64,000 nt of DNA from Peptococcaceae bacterium BICA1-7 (GTDB lineage: Bacteria; Bacillota; Desulfotomaculia; Desulfotomaculales; Desulfocucumaceae), in assembly GCA_000802095.1 (NCBI GenBank), contig JUEB01000011.1, positions 1 to 64,000 on the forward strand. The letters run 5' to 3'. The notes beneath the pieces were generated by a model. That model was not told the DNA's origin. It searched no databases and saw only the letters and a program-made list of their open reading frames with translations. A program made the position numbers and the translations under genes. Positions 9,138-17,510 of the stretch are shown here, piece after piece (the stretch's first letter is position 1; each line of letters begins with the position of its first letter).

Positions 9138-9414
9138 GGCCGGCTTGGAATACCAACCCCATGCAAGCTGGTGCTCCGGCTGAACCGGCTTTAAGACTCG
9201 CAGGCAACGGACTGCCGACCACCCTCGAATACCGCGTCCATGCGGCTCTCGGGTTTCCGTCTGCATCCGGCAGACGGATCGGCATTCCGTAAGCCTTCTC
9301 CGTCAAAACCCGGTAACAGCCTCCGCAATGCTAGCAAGTGGCTGGTCATTCCCTGCCTCTATGAACGTCATTTTGAAGCATATATAATGATCAATGGGTT
9401 TGTCATCAGTCTGG
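9138..9414 (-). ncRNA. HEARO-like structured RNA, copy 2
   Basis: Nearly the same sequence as 3013-3286 over its whole length. The outer stem joins 9147-9154 and 9344-9352. Minus-strand helices CCGUCUGC/GCAGACGG and ACGGA..GCCG/CGGC..UCCGU are kept, and the long-range pair is CCGGGUUUUGAC with GUCUUAAAGCCGG, which differs from copies 1 and 3 while still pairing. Similarity to copy 1 ends abruptly at GGCCGG on one side and CCAGACTG on the other, giving element ends. Stand-alone HEARO elements without a nuclease gene are known; the family name here rests on recalled consensus features, not on a search. Confidence 0.6.
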
Positions 9415-9506
9415 GCCCTGCCAACTGGCAGGGCTATAATCATTCTACGTTAAATTTTAATGCCGGATCTTATAATGAAGAATAATCCTAAAACAAACCT
9501 AAATCA

Positions 9507-9626
9507 TTAAATCTTTTTCTCACGCGCTTCATCAAGCTTCTCCAGAACATCTAAATGCTTCGCCTTGAATAGCTTGATGATAACATCCGCATCGCTTACG
9601 ACTACCTGGCTAGATAAGCTCTTCAT
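9507..9626 (-). pseudogene. Truncated PIN-domain-like protein
   Basis: A 39-residue frame whose start, VVVSDADVIIKLFKAKHLD, matches the first strand and catalytic aspartate of PIN ribonucleases (S/D-x-D-xxI). A normal PIN toxin has about 130 residues, so this is an N-terminal stump. Its ATG overlaps the end of the upstream frame (9610-9765), the arrangement usual for antitoxin-toxin pairs. Confidence 0.45.
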
Positions 9627-9765
9627 GTGTGAATCCCATCTCCTCGGGTCTTCTATCCCACAATGCCAGAATACTACTCAGTTTCTTGTAACTGATCCTG
9701 CCCTCTGTATAATTTGAAGCCCATTTTGACAGAAGGTATCCGATTACGATGACATAACAATCAAC
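9610..9765 (-). pseudogene. Remnant of a small antitoxin-like gene
   Basis: An open frame of 51 codons without a usable start codon (a stop precedes it) that reads ISYKKLSSILALWDRRPEEM and ends in GFTHEELI. The pattern resembles the C-terminal part of UPF0175-type antitoxins that precede PIN toxins. It overlaps the PIN stump by 17 bases in another frame. Together they look like the decayed remains of a type II toxin-antitoxin pair. Confidence 0.35.
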
Positions 9766-9772
9766 CTATCGT

Positions 9773-9979
9773 TTATACTATCCCATACCCCATTGCCTCC
9801 CGCAGCATTATCACGCAGCTTGCCACAGCTATTTTATTCACCGGCCTGTTATTCATTTCAGCCTCCAATATGACCAGAGCATCCTTCGCAGCCATCCGCA
9901 GAGCCTGATTCTCCCTTCTCATCCGGCCAATAAGGTTTTGAATGCCTTCAATGTCTTCGTGGGTCATTGTTATAGCCAT
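9773..9979 (-). CDS. Small helical protein of unknown function
   Basis: 68 residues (MAITMTHEDIEGIQNLIGRM...), predicted to be nearly all helix with a coiled-coil-like middle (RMRRENQALRMAAKDALVIL). I chose the ATG at 9979 because GAGGAGG lies 8 bases upstream, although the frame is open further. It follows the small XRE regulator by 25 bases on the same strand, so it may be controlled with it. I do not recognise the family; size and context suggest a phage-like or mobile-element accessory protein. Confidence 0.55.
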   Translation of the reverse strand: MAITMTHEDIEGIQNLIGRMRRENQALRMAAKDALVILEAEMNNRPVNKIAVASCVIMLREAMGYGIV

Positions 9980-10004
9980 TTGGGAGCCTCCTCTATAATA
10001 AGTA

Positions 10005-10259
10005 TTAATCCGGATCAGGTGCATTGGAATCACTAATAATTACGCTATTTACGTAATTTAACGACAATAAAAAAGCCGGGTTCACTTTCGAAGCCATAGC
10101 AATTCTTTCCATACTATCAATAGAAGGTTTACACCTGCCCTTTTCTATGTCACATATTGTGCTTGTTGCTAAATCAATCTTTTCACCAAGTATCAACTGG
10201 GTCATTCCTAATGCTTTTCTAATGTTTCTGATACATTGACCAATCTCCAAACGGTTCAA
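10005..10259 (-). CDS. Small XRE-family HTH regulator
   Basis: 84 residues with a Cro/CI-type helix-turn-helix filling most of the chain (IGQCIRNIRKALGMTQLILG, then ATSTICDIEKGRCKPSIDSM). The start is TTG, preceded by AGGGGTGAT. It is divergent from a CI-like repressor at 10475, and the space between holds two ATTACG-N7-CGTAAT type operators; a third perfect copy lies inside the 3' end of this gene (10039-10057). The layout is that of a Cro/CI switch. Confidence 0.8.
   Translation of the reverse strand: MNRLEIGQCIRNIRKALGMTQLILGEKIDLATSTICDIEKGRCKPSIDSMERIAMASKVNPAFLLSLNYVNSVIISDSNAPDPD
10039..10057. promoter_or_regulatory. Operator ATTACG-N7-CGTAAT, intragenic copy
   Basis: A perfect 6-bp inverted repeat with a 7-base spacer, identical in architecture to 10329-10347, but placed in the last codons of the small XRE gene and about 60 bases upstream of the 68-residue gene. 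Confidence 0.6.
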
Positions 10260-10296
10260 TCTTCATCACCCCTGCGTTCTACTTTATAAGAATATT

Positions 10297-10347
10297 ATAC
10301 GTAAATATCGTAAATACTCAATGTGACCATTACGTGATTCTCGTAAT
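10297..10347. promoter_or_regulatory. Tandem operators between the divergent regulators
   Basis: Two inverted repeats with 7-base spacers: TACG-N7-CGTA (10298-10312) and ATTACG-N7-CGTAAT (10329-10347). Their centres are 33 bp apart, about three helical turns. A degenerate fourth site (ATTACG-N7-CGAAGG, 10447-10465) overlaps the ribosome binding site of the CI-like gene, which fits autoregulation. Confidence 0.65.
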
Positions 10348-10474
10348 TTAAGCCCCTCATACTCCCTGTTTTTTCCTGTAACGAGTTTTTTCGCTATTTA
10401 CAGCAATTGCTTCCTTTACGCAAATGATATGCTGGAATATAATAGGATTACGGTATAACCGAAGGAGTAAGGCA

Positions 10475-11320
10475 ATGAAAATTGGACTGAAGATAAGAAA
10501 CCTGCGGGAACAACACAAACTGACACTAAAGGAACTGGCTGAAAGAGCCGGTATCTCTTTATCTTACCTGGGAGATATAGAAAAAGAACGCAGCAATCCA
10601 TCTGTTGAGACATTAATAAAAATAGCAAAAGCATTAGATAAGCCCGCCGGATATTTTATTGATAATTCATTTGATATACTTGATATTATCTGCGACAGCC
10701 AATCCCGTATTCTTGTTTCAGGCCAGCCAATAACCGAAGAACAGCGCTCAGGCGCAATCAGTGTGCTGGGAAACCCCAACATAATAAAAGAAAACCATAT
10801 CCCCATCCTCGGTACCATCCGCCCCGGGACTTCTTTTTATACTGAAGAAAACTTTACTGGGAAACTATATGCCCCACAGGATATAAAAGCAGATTTTGCT
10901 CTTCAAATACGCGATGACAGCATGATCGGAGCCGGGATTAATGATAAAGACATCGTGCTCTGCAAACTGCAGGAAACTGCCTCTAGCGGTCAAATTGTGG
11001 CGGCCTTTATTAACGAGTCCGAAACAACCCTTAGATACTTCATCCAGGAAGACGGAATAAGTGTATTGAAATCAGCCAACCCCGAATATAGGGACATTGA
11101 GCTTCAGCCCGGCGCACAGCTACTGGGTTATGCAGTGAAAATTTTGAAAGACCCTCCCCCGATCAGCGTGTACAGGGAGTATAGCTCCCTTAAGGAAGGA
11201 CACCTGCAGGAGTGGAATACCGTCATCGAAAAAGCCCTGTCTTTTGGGATAAAACCCTCTGCGGTTGGGGAGTTTGTAGGCACACAGGTTGATATCGCCA
11301 GGAAATTAAAAGGTAAATAG
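10475..11320 (+). CDS. CI-like repressor: XRE HTH plus S24/LexA-type domain
   Basis: 281 residues. The N-terminal HTH (IGLKIRNLREQHKLTLKELA, GISLSYLGDIEKERSNPSVE) is followed from about residue 110 by an S24-type fold with the nucleophile motif DDSMIGAGI. The lysine general base, normally in TVKR, is arginine (TTLRYF), so self-cleavage may be lost. A C-terminal extension of about 60 residues follows (SVYREYSSLKEGHLQEWNTV). The ATG at 10475 is set by GGAG 9 bases upstream. It is divergent from the small XRE gene with shared operators and lies 25 bases upstream of an unknown gene. Confidence 0.85.
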   Translation: MKIGLKIRNLREQHKLTLKELAERAGISLSYLGDIEKERSNPSVETLIKIAKALDKPAGYFIDNSFDILDIICDSQSRILVSGQPITEEQRSGAISVLGNPNIIKENHIPILGTIRPGTSFYTEENFTGKLYAPQDIKADFALQIRDDSMIGAGINDKDIVLCKLQETASSGQIVAAFINESETTLRYFIQEDGISVLKSANPEYRDIELQPGAQLLGYAVKILKDPPPISVYREYSSLKEGHLQEWNTVIEKALSFGIKPSAVGEFVGTQVDIARKLKGK

Positions 11321-11345
11321 AAATATCTGAGTAGGTGACTTATAA

Positions 11346-11831
11346 ATGAAGATTGTTAAACCCTTTAAAGAATACGAAGTCAAAAAAGTAAATAGCAAAT
11401 GTTATCAGCTGGTAAAAATTATTGAAGAGTTTCCCAGCCCCGAAGAAGCACAAGAAGCCCTTGCCAATCTTCTGGAAAGAAAGTCCCTGGAATCAAGAAT
11501 ACAAAATTTCAATTATGTATGGCAGGATATTCTAAGCAGCATAGAAGACTGCAATACTATAGAGACCCTAACCTCAAAAAAGCCCAATGTCATTGAAAAT
11601 GTTGCACCGGAGGGTCTGCTGGTTACCACCGACAGCAGCAGTTCTCAACTGGTAAAAAAAGAATGGATAAAAAATGCCTGGGAAGCCCTGGTAAAAAAGG
11701 GCAGCATCACAGCAGAGGACATCCCGGGACCAGCCAGAATCAGGTCTTCCTTTATTATGGCCTTGCTGGCCGGTCTGGAATATGTCGGAGCGGAGAATAA
11801 TCCTAATAAGATATATATTAGTATTAAATGA
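11346..11831 (+). CDS. Hypothetical protein in the repressor operon
   Basis: 161 residues, no family recognised. The N-terminus (MKIVKPFKEYEVKKVNSKCY) leads into a helical segment (SPEEAQEALANLLERKSLES), and the C-terminal 60 residues (KKEWIKNAWEALVKKGSITAEDIPG...) look like a winged-helix-type fold. There is no signal peptide or membrane segment. It is 25 bases after the CI-like repressor on the same strand, so cotranscription is likely. A structured RNA element with a T tract begins just after the stop codon and may end the transcript. Confidence 0.6.
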   Translation: MKIVKPFKEYEVKKVNSKCYQLVKIIEEFPSPEEAQEALANLLERKSLESRIQNFNYVWQDILSSIEDCNTIETLTSKKPNVIENVAPEGLLVTTDSSSSQLVKKEWIKNAWEALVKKGSITAEDIPGPARIRSSFIMALLAGLEYVGAENNPNKIYISIK

Positions 11832-11833
11832 CG

Positions 11834-11928
11834 GGGTGGTACAGGTTAACCCCCATTACCAGGCTTCGGAGCAGCTAAGCACTGGATGGGTGCCGAAATA
11901 AGTGGTACATTGTACGGGTGACTTTTTT
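11834..11928 (+). ncRNA. Unassigned structured RNA or 3' UTR element
   Basis: A compound hairpin pairs CCCAT(11852-11856)..CCAG..GCTT with AAGC..CTGG..ATGGG(11886-11890). A second hairpin (AAGT..GTAC-ATT-GTAC..ACTT, 11900-11924) ends in a T tract to 11928. The block AGCAGCTAAG..ATGGGTGCCG recalls the SRP RNA S domain, but the GGAA tetraloop is missing, so I do not call it SRP. It may simply be an elaborate terminator of the preceding gene. Confidence 0.4.
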
Positions 11929-11964
11929 GCGAAAGAGAATCGGCGTCGCACTGTTTCATTCTGA

Positions 11965-11982
11965 TGTCGGAGGCGGGACTTG
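11965..11982 (-). other. 18-bp tRNA-Leu 3'-end fragment
   Basis: TGTCGGAGGCGGGACTTG is identical to the last 18 tRNA bases (acceptor and T arm) of the tRNA-Leu(GAG) fragment at 52.25 kb, in the same orientation. It lies at the left edge of the AT-rich segment holding the 1642-residue protein. It may be a relic attachment site; 18 bp is short for certainty. Confidence 0.4.
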
Positions 11983-12200
11983 GTCTAAAAACCTCACAAC
12001 AGAAATGGAAGTTAATTTTTAAGAAATTATACAAAGTACCACTAATTCCATCAAACGAATTGATTGCATGTTTGGTGGTTTTTTTCTTTTTTTATTTCCA
12101 TATTTATATAATTTTCAGAAAATATCTTTATGCCCAAGAAGGTAATTGCTGTATATTGTCGTAAATAATGGTTATTAACTCATTTAAAAGGAGCTTCCTT

Positions 12201-15200
12201 ATGGGCAAAGATATTACTATATTCTGTTTAACTTTCCCTATTTTACCATCCGTGGAGATATTCAGGGATAATTTAGTTAATTCTTTACAAAATGAATTTT
12301 CGTCTGACAAACAAGTAATAGTTGTGGAAGGCACTCCCTCATCTGGTAAAACAATTTTATTATCACAATTTGCAAGGGCACAAAATGAACGAACTTTTTC
12401 TTTTTTTATCGGGGAAGATTACTGGAGTTCTGGTGTACCTTTATTTCTAAGTGATTTATGCGCACAGATGAGGCAAATAAAAACTATAAATATTTCTCAG
12501 GAGTTATTAGATCTTGATATTAATTCATTACAAGAACACCAATTAATCCATTTATTTAGTAAATTATATCAGAGTGTTATTTCACTTGCAAGAAAAGGAT
12601 TAGGCCCATATTACTTCGTTATAGACGGAATCAACAATGTATCATCTAATTATGGTGACAATAATATCTTAAAATACATACCTAACGGCAATAAATACGG
12701 AGTTTTTATTCTCTTAAGCAATAACAAAGGGGTAGAAAATCCCTTACCATTTAAACCAACTACATGGGCACTACCAATGTTTTCATTGCCAGAGACAGAA
12801 AAATATTTTAAAAATCTCCTCTTAGAAGATGAAATTAAAAAAATCCAGTCAATGTGTGAAGGAGTTCCTGGCTACCTTAGTGAAATAAAAACCCAATTAT
12901 CTAACGTATGCAATAAAAGGGAGGTTCTGGACGATTTACCTAAGGGGTTCGCAAACTTTCTTGAACGTGAGTGGTCTCACCTTGACATTAATGATGACAT
13001 TACTCTTAAAATACTAGCATTAATTACATACTCACTAGAACCACTAACCATAAATTCTGTTAGCGAAATTTTAGGTATCGGCATAGGAGCTGTCAAAGAA
13101 AGAATTAGCAGCCTAAGCTTCTGCAGGGAAAATGCCGAAAATCATTATTTAGATTTAGGACCTTATAAAATAATACTAACTAAGAAGTTAGACAAATATA
13201 AAACATTTTCAATTCAATCCCTTATTAATCACTATGAAAAACTTGGCAGTCAACAGTCAACATCAATCTATTTGCCGATTTTATATAAACAGAGCGAAAA
13301 CTTTGATGCCCTAGTTAATTTGATAAATGTGGAAAATATGATTCAGATATTGCAAGATACTAATCGAGTTTCGGTTATCAGGAGTAATTTAAATATTCTA
13401 GCAGAAATGGCCTTTTTAAAAAAAGATTGGCAGAAAATGTGCTGGGCAATCCTTGCGGAATCAGTTTTCTCTTATATTATTGAATCGGCGCCTGCAATGG
13501 AGAGCCAGATAAAAGCTTTATTAGCTCTTGGAAAAACTGAAGATGCGCAGAAAATTGCTTATGCGTGTAAACTACCTGAAGACCGTCTGCAACTCTTGAG
13601 TGATATATGTTCATTCAAATCAAGTAGGGGAGAAATTATACCTAATGATATTTTAATATCTTTGGAAGATTGTGTTAACACAATGGACATAACATTAAAC
13701 CTAACTGGGAAGGCACTAGATAAATTATTAGATATTTGTGTAAATATATTTTCTGTTAAAGCTGACGTAGCCTTTAGGCTGATTGAACGTATTGGTGAAG
13801 AAGTTGGGCTAACATCAATGAAAGATCATTTGATGGATGTGTTCTTGGCAAGATTAATGCTGAGACTAGGGCCAAATTCAGAGAATCTAGATAAGATAGG
13901 TTTAAAAATTAAAGATGAGAGAATTCATGATTTTGCTAAATTTGCTACTACACCTTTAGTTGTCAATGAAAGCACTATATTGGAGCAAATAGAAAATGTT
14001 TCAGACACATCAATAAAAATCTTCCTTTTACAACAGTGGTGCGATGCAAATAAAGATAACGATAAAACTTATATAGTTGTTGATAAAGCAATAGGAATTT
14101 TGGAAAATAGTGAGGATTATACACCGTCCCACTTTAGCATGAGAATATTTGCTAATTCTCTTTCAAACTGTGCAGATGAAAACGTTATAAAAGGGCACAT
14201 TAAGAGAATAGATTCCCTTAAAGCAACTCTTATTAAGAATCCTATAGACGAATTAACTAGATTGGAACTCACCCTTGCTACTATAGAAAATAAATTTAAT
14301 CACGACCATGCTGTAGAAAGGCTGTACAATGTTTACTTCAAATTGAGTGAGATTAATGACACTGATATTAAGTGCCTTATCTTAGTGAGGCTCATTCACC
14401 AAGCAAATATATTAATACCAGAAGACACATCTCTAATTAATGAGATGCGTATTGAACTTATTAAAGAATATGACATTCTCATGGCAAATTCAGCTAGCCA
14501 ATATAGAATCACAGAAAAAATCCTCTCAGCTCTGTCAGAAACTGATCCCACATTGGCAATAAAATTTGCCGAGAGAATAAATTTAGAATCTCGCCGCGAT
14601 AGTGCTTACCAACTCATTTTAAAAATTTATACAAAAGATAATTTAGATAAGGTGGACTTTGATTTTATAGATGTAGTTTTAGAAAGAATCAAAGATAATT
14701 ATCTAAGGATGCTTGTCGTCAGAGAAATTATCAAGCGCTTCTCAGAAGAGACAGATAATTGCAATATTAACCAAAAGAAAAAATTTATATCACAGATAAT
14801 ACATATGAAAAGCAGTATTATTAGGGCCTACACGTTTGCATATCTACTTGTTTGGATACATGATGACGACATAGACACATATACAAGCATATCCCCTAAA
14901 CTAATAGATTTCATTGAAAATATTGATCCGTATTGGAGGAGAGTTAGTTTAGGATTTGAGATCTCATCTATTATAGCAACAAAAGATAAAACTCTAGCCA
15001 ATAAAATATATGAGCAGTCAATAAAACAGCAAAATGACTCCCTATTCTCAGATGAAAGATTATCGCTAATATATATTGAGATTTGCCATTTAGCTATAAG
15101 AATGATACCTGATATAATTAAAGAAAACTTCAAAGAGTACTCGGATATAATCAAAAAAGCAATTATGTGCGTACCCTCTATTTATTACCAGTGTGTATTA

Positions 15201-17129
15201 ATTAGCAATATGTCATTAAAATGCCTATATTCCGGCAATAATGATGCCTTTATGGATATGGCAGCTTCATGCTTACAAATCATAGATACTTGTAACGATA
15301 GCGACATAATCGAAGAAACTCTAATCCATATTGCTCCTATGGTATATGAATACGAGAGATCTTTGCTTTACGATAAATTAAGATATTTAGATATTCAATA
15401 TAGGGACCACGCATATGAAAATGTTATACGCTATATCTATTCTAAAAGGCCCCCATCTGATCCATTTGACAATAAAAGCCTAAGTGACTTGACAATTAAC
15501 ATTGCTGATATTAATAAAATATGCGAAATTCTAGACAAAATAGAGACAGACAGTTTGATTTATAGCATAATATCAGACTTATCAACAGCAATTATAGATT
15601 ACAAGGGAAGGAGTATTCAAAGCAATTTAACAGAAAGACAATTACTTTTAGTCGTAGAAAAACTGTCCAATATAATAAAAAGAAAATTGCCTGAAAAAAG
15701 AAATATTTTGCATGACGGATATATAGTTTTATGTACTGCATGTCTTGCCAAATTAAGAACTGTTGCGTCAAAATCTACTAATTTTAGAGCAAAGGAAATT
15801 TGGAAAACTATTTGTCCAACATGGGAGCAAGTTTTGCAACATGGTTTAAGCATTACCAATATTGCTGATAGAGCATTTGTCATGGCTTATTCAGGAGAAG
15901 ATGCTCATGAAGTTAATTCTGATAAATTTCAATTATTCTTGGAAGAAGCCGAAAAATCTTTACGTTCAATAAACAACAGGATCGATAGGGTAGAACGATT
16001 TAGTGTAGTTTCGAAAGCTTATAATAATTCTAGGAATAAGGCAACTGCTCAAGCCATTCTTGATGAAGCAGTAACCACTGCTTCATCATTTGATATTAAT
16101 GAAGGAAAAGATAGTTTTTTCGGTGAACTTATTGAGATTGCGTACAACATTGACCCTAATTATGCTAATCTTTTAACCCAAAGAATTGACGACTTGCCGA
16201 GTAAAGCTTTTGTCACAGAAAAATTATGTGAACTTAACCTACATTCAGACCCCAAAAAAATTGAACAGTATAAGTCTGAGCAATCCAAAAGAATTTTAAA
16301 GAATGTATATGACAGATTACTTACCTCACTTTGTTCTGGGAGAGGTATTGTACAACATGATGAGACTGTAGGCAAATATTTATATCAAACATTGGGGAAT
16401 GATTTTGAAACCGTTATATTAGGATTATTTTGGTATATCGAGAATATAATCGCTCGTAAAGCTAAGTCATCTAATGTATCTAATTTACATATATTATTTT
16501 CTGGTTTAATACAATTATTAGAGTTAATCGCTAGACTTAGCGGTATTTTAACTGACATTTCAGCTACCAGTGAGAAGATAAGGGATTCATTTTTTAGTTG
16601 TGAAAGTTTTGCTCCAGATGTTGTTACTATTGGAGTTGGGCAAAAAGAACAAGCATTCAACATAATAAAAAATTGGTTGACTGAGAATGTTTATGACTAT
16701 GTAAAAATATATGACCCTTATTTTAATGAAGACGCAATTGAAATGTTAAAATATATTCCAAGTATGACGCGAGTGACAATAATTACTTCTTTTAAGCTTG
16801 CTGATTTAGATGTATCGAAAATAAAAGAAAAATATAGAGAAGCCTGGAGTAATATATGCGACCAGAATCCTCCTGAAGCTTTAATATATATACTTTCAAC
16901 ACCGTCAGGAAAAACGCCAATGCACGACAGATTCATTTTATCAGCTAATACGGGGCTACAACTAGGCACTTCCCTTAATGGGTACGGAAATAGAGATAGT
17001 ACAATCACTTTTTTGGATAGAGACAAGAAATATTCTTTTGAAAGAGATATAGTTGACTATATAATAGCGTCTCCACCTGTTATGTACAAGGATGAGAGGC
17101 TCACTATTAAAATCCTTTCATTCGAATGA
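12201..17129 (+). CDS. Giant P-loop NTPase with C-terminal PLD-like domain, putative defence protein
   Basis: 1642 residues. Residues 44-51 (GTPSSGKT) are a Walker A motif and YYFVIDG around 137-143 a Walker B, in a NACHT/STAND-like NTPase of about 330 residues. Residues about 340-1470 are a long, low-complexity helical array of TPR-like type with no recognised family. Residues about 1480-1642 form a PLD-like domain: IYDPYF, VTIITSF, then MHDRFIL near residue 1575 and LGTSLNGYG, a single HxR/K..G.S.N half-site as in MIT_C/PLD-type domains. The ATG at 12201 has AAAGGAG 7 bases upstream. The gene is clearly more AT-rich than its neighbours and ends beside an IS remnant, so transfer is likely. 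Sensor-array plus nuclease-like effector suggests an Avs-like antiviral protein; this is inference. Confidence 0.75.
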   Translation: MGKDITIFCLTFPILPSVEIFRDNLVNSLQNEFSSDKQVIVVEGTPSSGKTILLSQFARAQNERTFSFFIGEDYWSSGVPLFLSDLCAQMRQIKTINISQELLDLDINSLQEHQLIHLFSKLYQSVISLARKGLGPYYFVIDGINNVSSNYGDNNILKYIPNGNKYGVFILLSNNKGVENPLPFKPTTWALPMFSLPETEKYFKNLLLEDEIKKIQSMCEGVPGYLSEIKTQLSNVCNKREVLDDLPKGFANFLEREWSHLDINDDITLKILALITYSLEPLTINSVSEILGIGIGAVKERISSLSFCRENAENHYLDLGPYKIILTKKLDKYKTFSIQSLINHYEKLGSQQSTSIYLPILYKQSENFDALVNLINVENMIQILQDTNRVSVIRSNLNILAEMAFLKKDWQKMCWAILAESVFSYIIESAPAMESQIKALLALGKTEDAQKIAYACKLPEDRLQLLSDICSFKSSRGEIIPNDILISLEDCVNTMDITLNLTGKALDKLLDICVNIFSVKADVAFRLIERIGEEVGLTSMKDHLMDVFLARLMLRLGPNSENLDKIGLKIKDERIHDFAKFATTPLVVNESTILEQIENVSDTSIKIFLLQQWCDANKDNDKTYIVVDKAIGILENSEDYTPSHFSMRIFANSLSNCADENVIKGHIKRIDSLKATLIKNPIDELTRLELTLATIENKFNHDHAVERLYNVYFKLSEINDTDIKCLILVRLIHQANILIPEDTSLINEMRIELIKEYDILMANSASQYRITEKILSALSETDPTLAIKFAERINLESRRDSAYQLILKIYTKDNLDKVDFDFIDVVLERIKDNYLRMLVVREIIKRFSEETDNCNINQKKKFISQIIHMKSSIIRAYTFAYLLVWIHDDDIDTYTSISPKLIDFIENIDPYWRRVSLGFEISSIIATKDKTLANKIYEQSIKQQNDSLFSDERLSLIYIEICHLAIRMIPDIIKENFKEYSDIIKKAIMCVPSIYYQCVLISNMSLKCLYSGNNDAFMDMAASCLQIIDTCNDSDIIEETLIHIAPMVYEYERSLLYDKLRYLDIQYRDHAYENVIRYIYSKRPPSDPFDNKSLSDLTINIADINKICEILDKIETDSLIYSIISDLSTAIIDYKGRSIQSNLTERQLLLVVEKLSNIIKRKLPEKRNILHDGYIVLCTACLAKLRTVASKSTNFRAKEIWKTICPTWEQVLQHGLSITNIADRAFVMAYSGEDAHEVNSDKFQLFLEEAEKSLRSINNRIDRVERFSVVSKAYNNSRNKATAQAILDEAVTTASSFDINEGKDSFFGELIEIAYNIDPNYANLLTQRIDDLPSKAFVTEKLCELNLHSDPKKIEQYKSEQSKRILKNVYDRLLTSLCSGRGIVQHDETVGKYLYQTLGNDFETVILGLFWYIENIIARKAKSSNVSNLHILFSGLIQLLELIARLSGILTDISATSEKIRDSFFSCESFAPDVVTIGVGQKEQAFNIIKNWLTENVYDYVKIYDPYFNEDAIEMLKYIPSMTRVTIITSFKLADLDVSKIKEKYREAWSNICDQNPPEALIYILSTPSGKTPMHDRFILSANTGLQLGTSLNGYGNRDSTITFLDRDKKYSFERDIVDYIIASPPVMYKDERLTIKILSFE

Positions 17130-17186
17130 ATAAAATGCTCCCATGGAGTGAGACACATAATTTAAAAAGTAAGTTATACTGGAAAC

Positions 17187-17510
17187 ATGAAAAAGCGAAA
17201 CCAATATTCAGCCGAATTTAAAAGCAAGGTAGTCCTGGAGGTGCTGCAGGAAGCCTCCACTGTCAACGAAATCGCCGCTAAGTATGGCATAAGCCCGGTG
17301 GTGATCAGCCGCTGGAAAAGCGAGTTTTTGGAACGAGCTGCCGAGATATTTAAGAAAGGTCCCTCCTTAGCAGAAAAGGAACTGGAAGAAAAAAATGAAC
17401 GAGTGGCTCAGTTAGAGCGTAAAGTCGGTCAGCTCACCTATGAGGTGGACTGGCTCAAAAAAAAATCTGAAGAAATCCTCGGGCCAGATTGGAAGAAAAG
17501 ATCTCGTTGA
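17187..17510 (+). CDS. IS3-family transposase OrfA
   Basis: 107 residues: an HTH_Tnp_1 domain (YSAEFKSKVVLEVLQEASTV, AAKYGISPVVISRWKSEFLE) followed by a leucine-zipper-like coiled coil (LEEKNERVAQLERKVGQLTY). In IS3 elements OrfA makes OrfAB by a -1 frameshift; the run of nine A residues at 17458-17466 is the likely slip site. The downstream orfB is broken, so this copy cannot produce an active transposase. Confidence 0.9.
   Translation: MKKRNQYSAEFKSKVVLEVLQEASTVNEIAAKYGISPVVISRWKSEFLERAAEIFKKGPSLAEKELEEKNERVAQLERKVGQLTYEVDWLKKKSEEILGPDWKKRSR

Noticed and set aside
9773-11831. Prophage
   Set aside because: Regulators look phage-like, but there are no integrase, terminase, capsid or tail genes nearby.
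11834-11928. SRP RNA or 5S rRNA
   Set aside because: The SRP tetraloop GGAA and Alu or long helix are missing, and 5S helices do not form; kept only as an unassigned structure.
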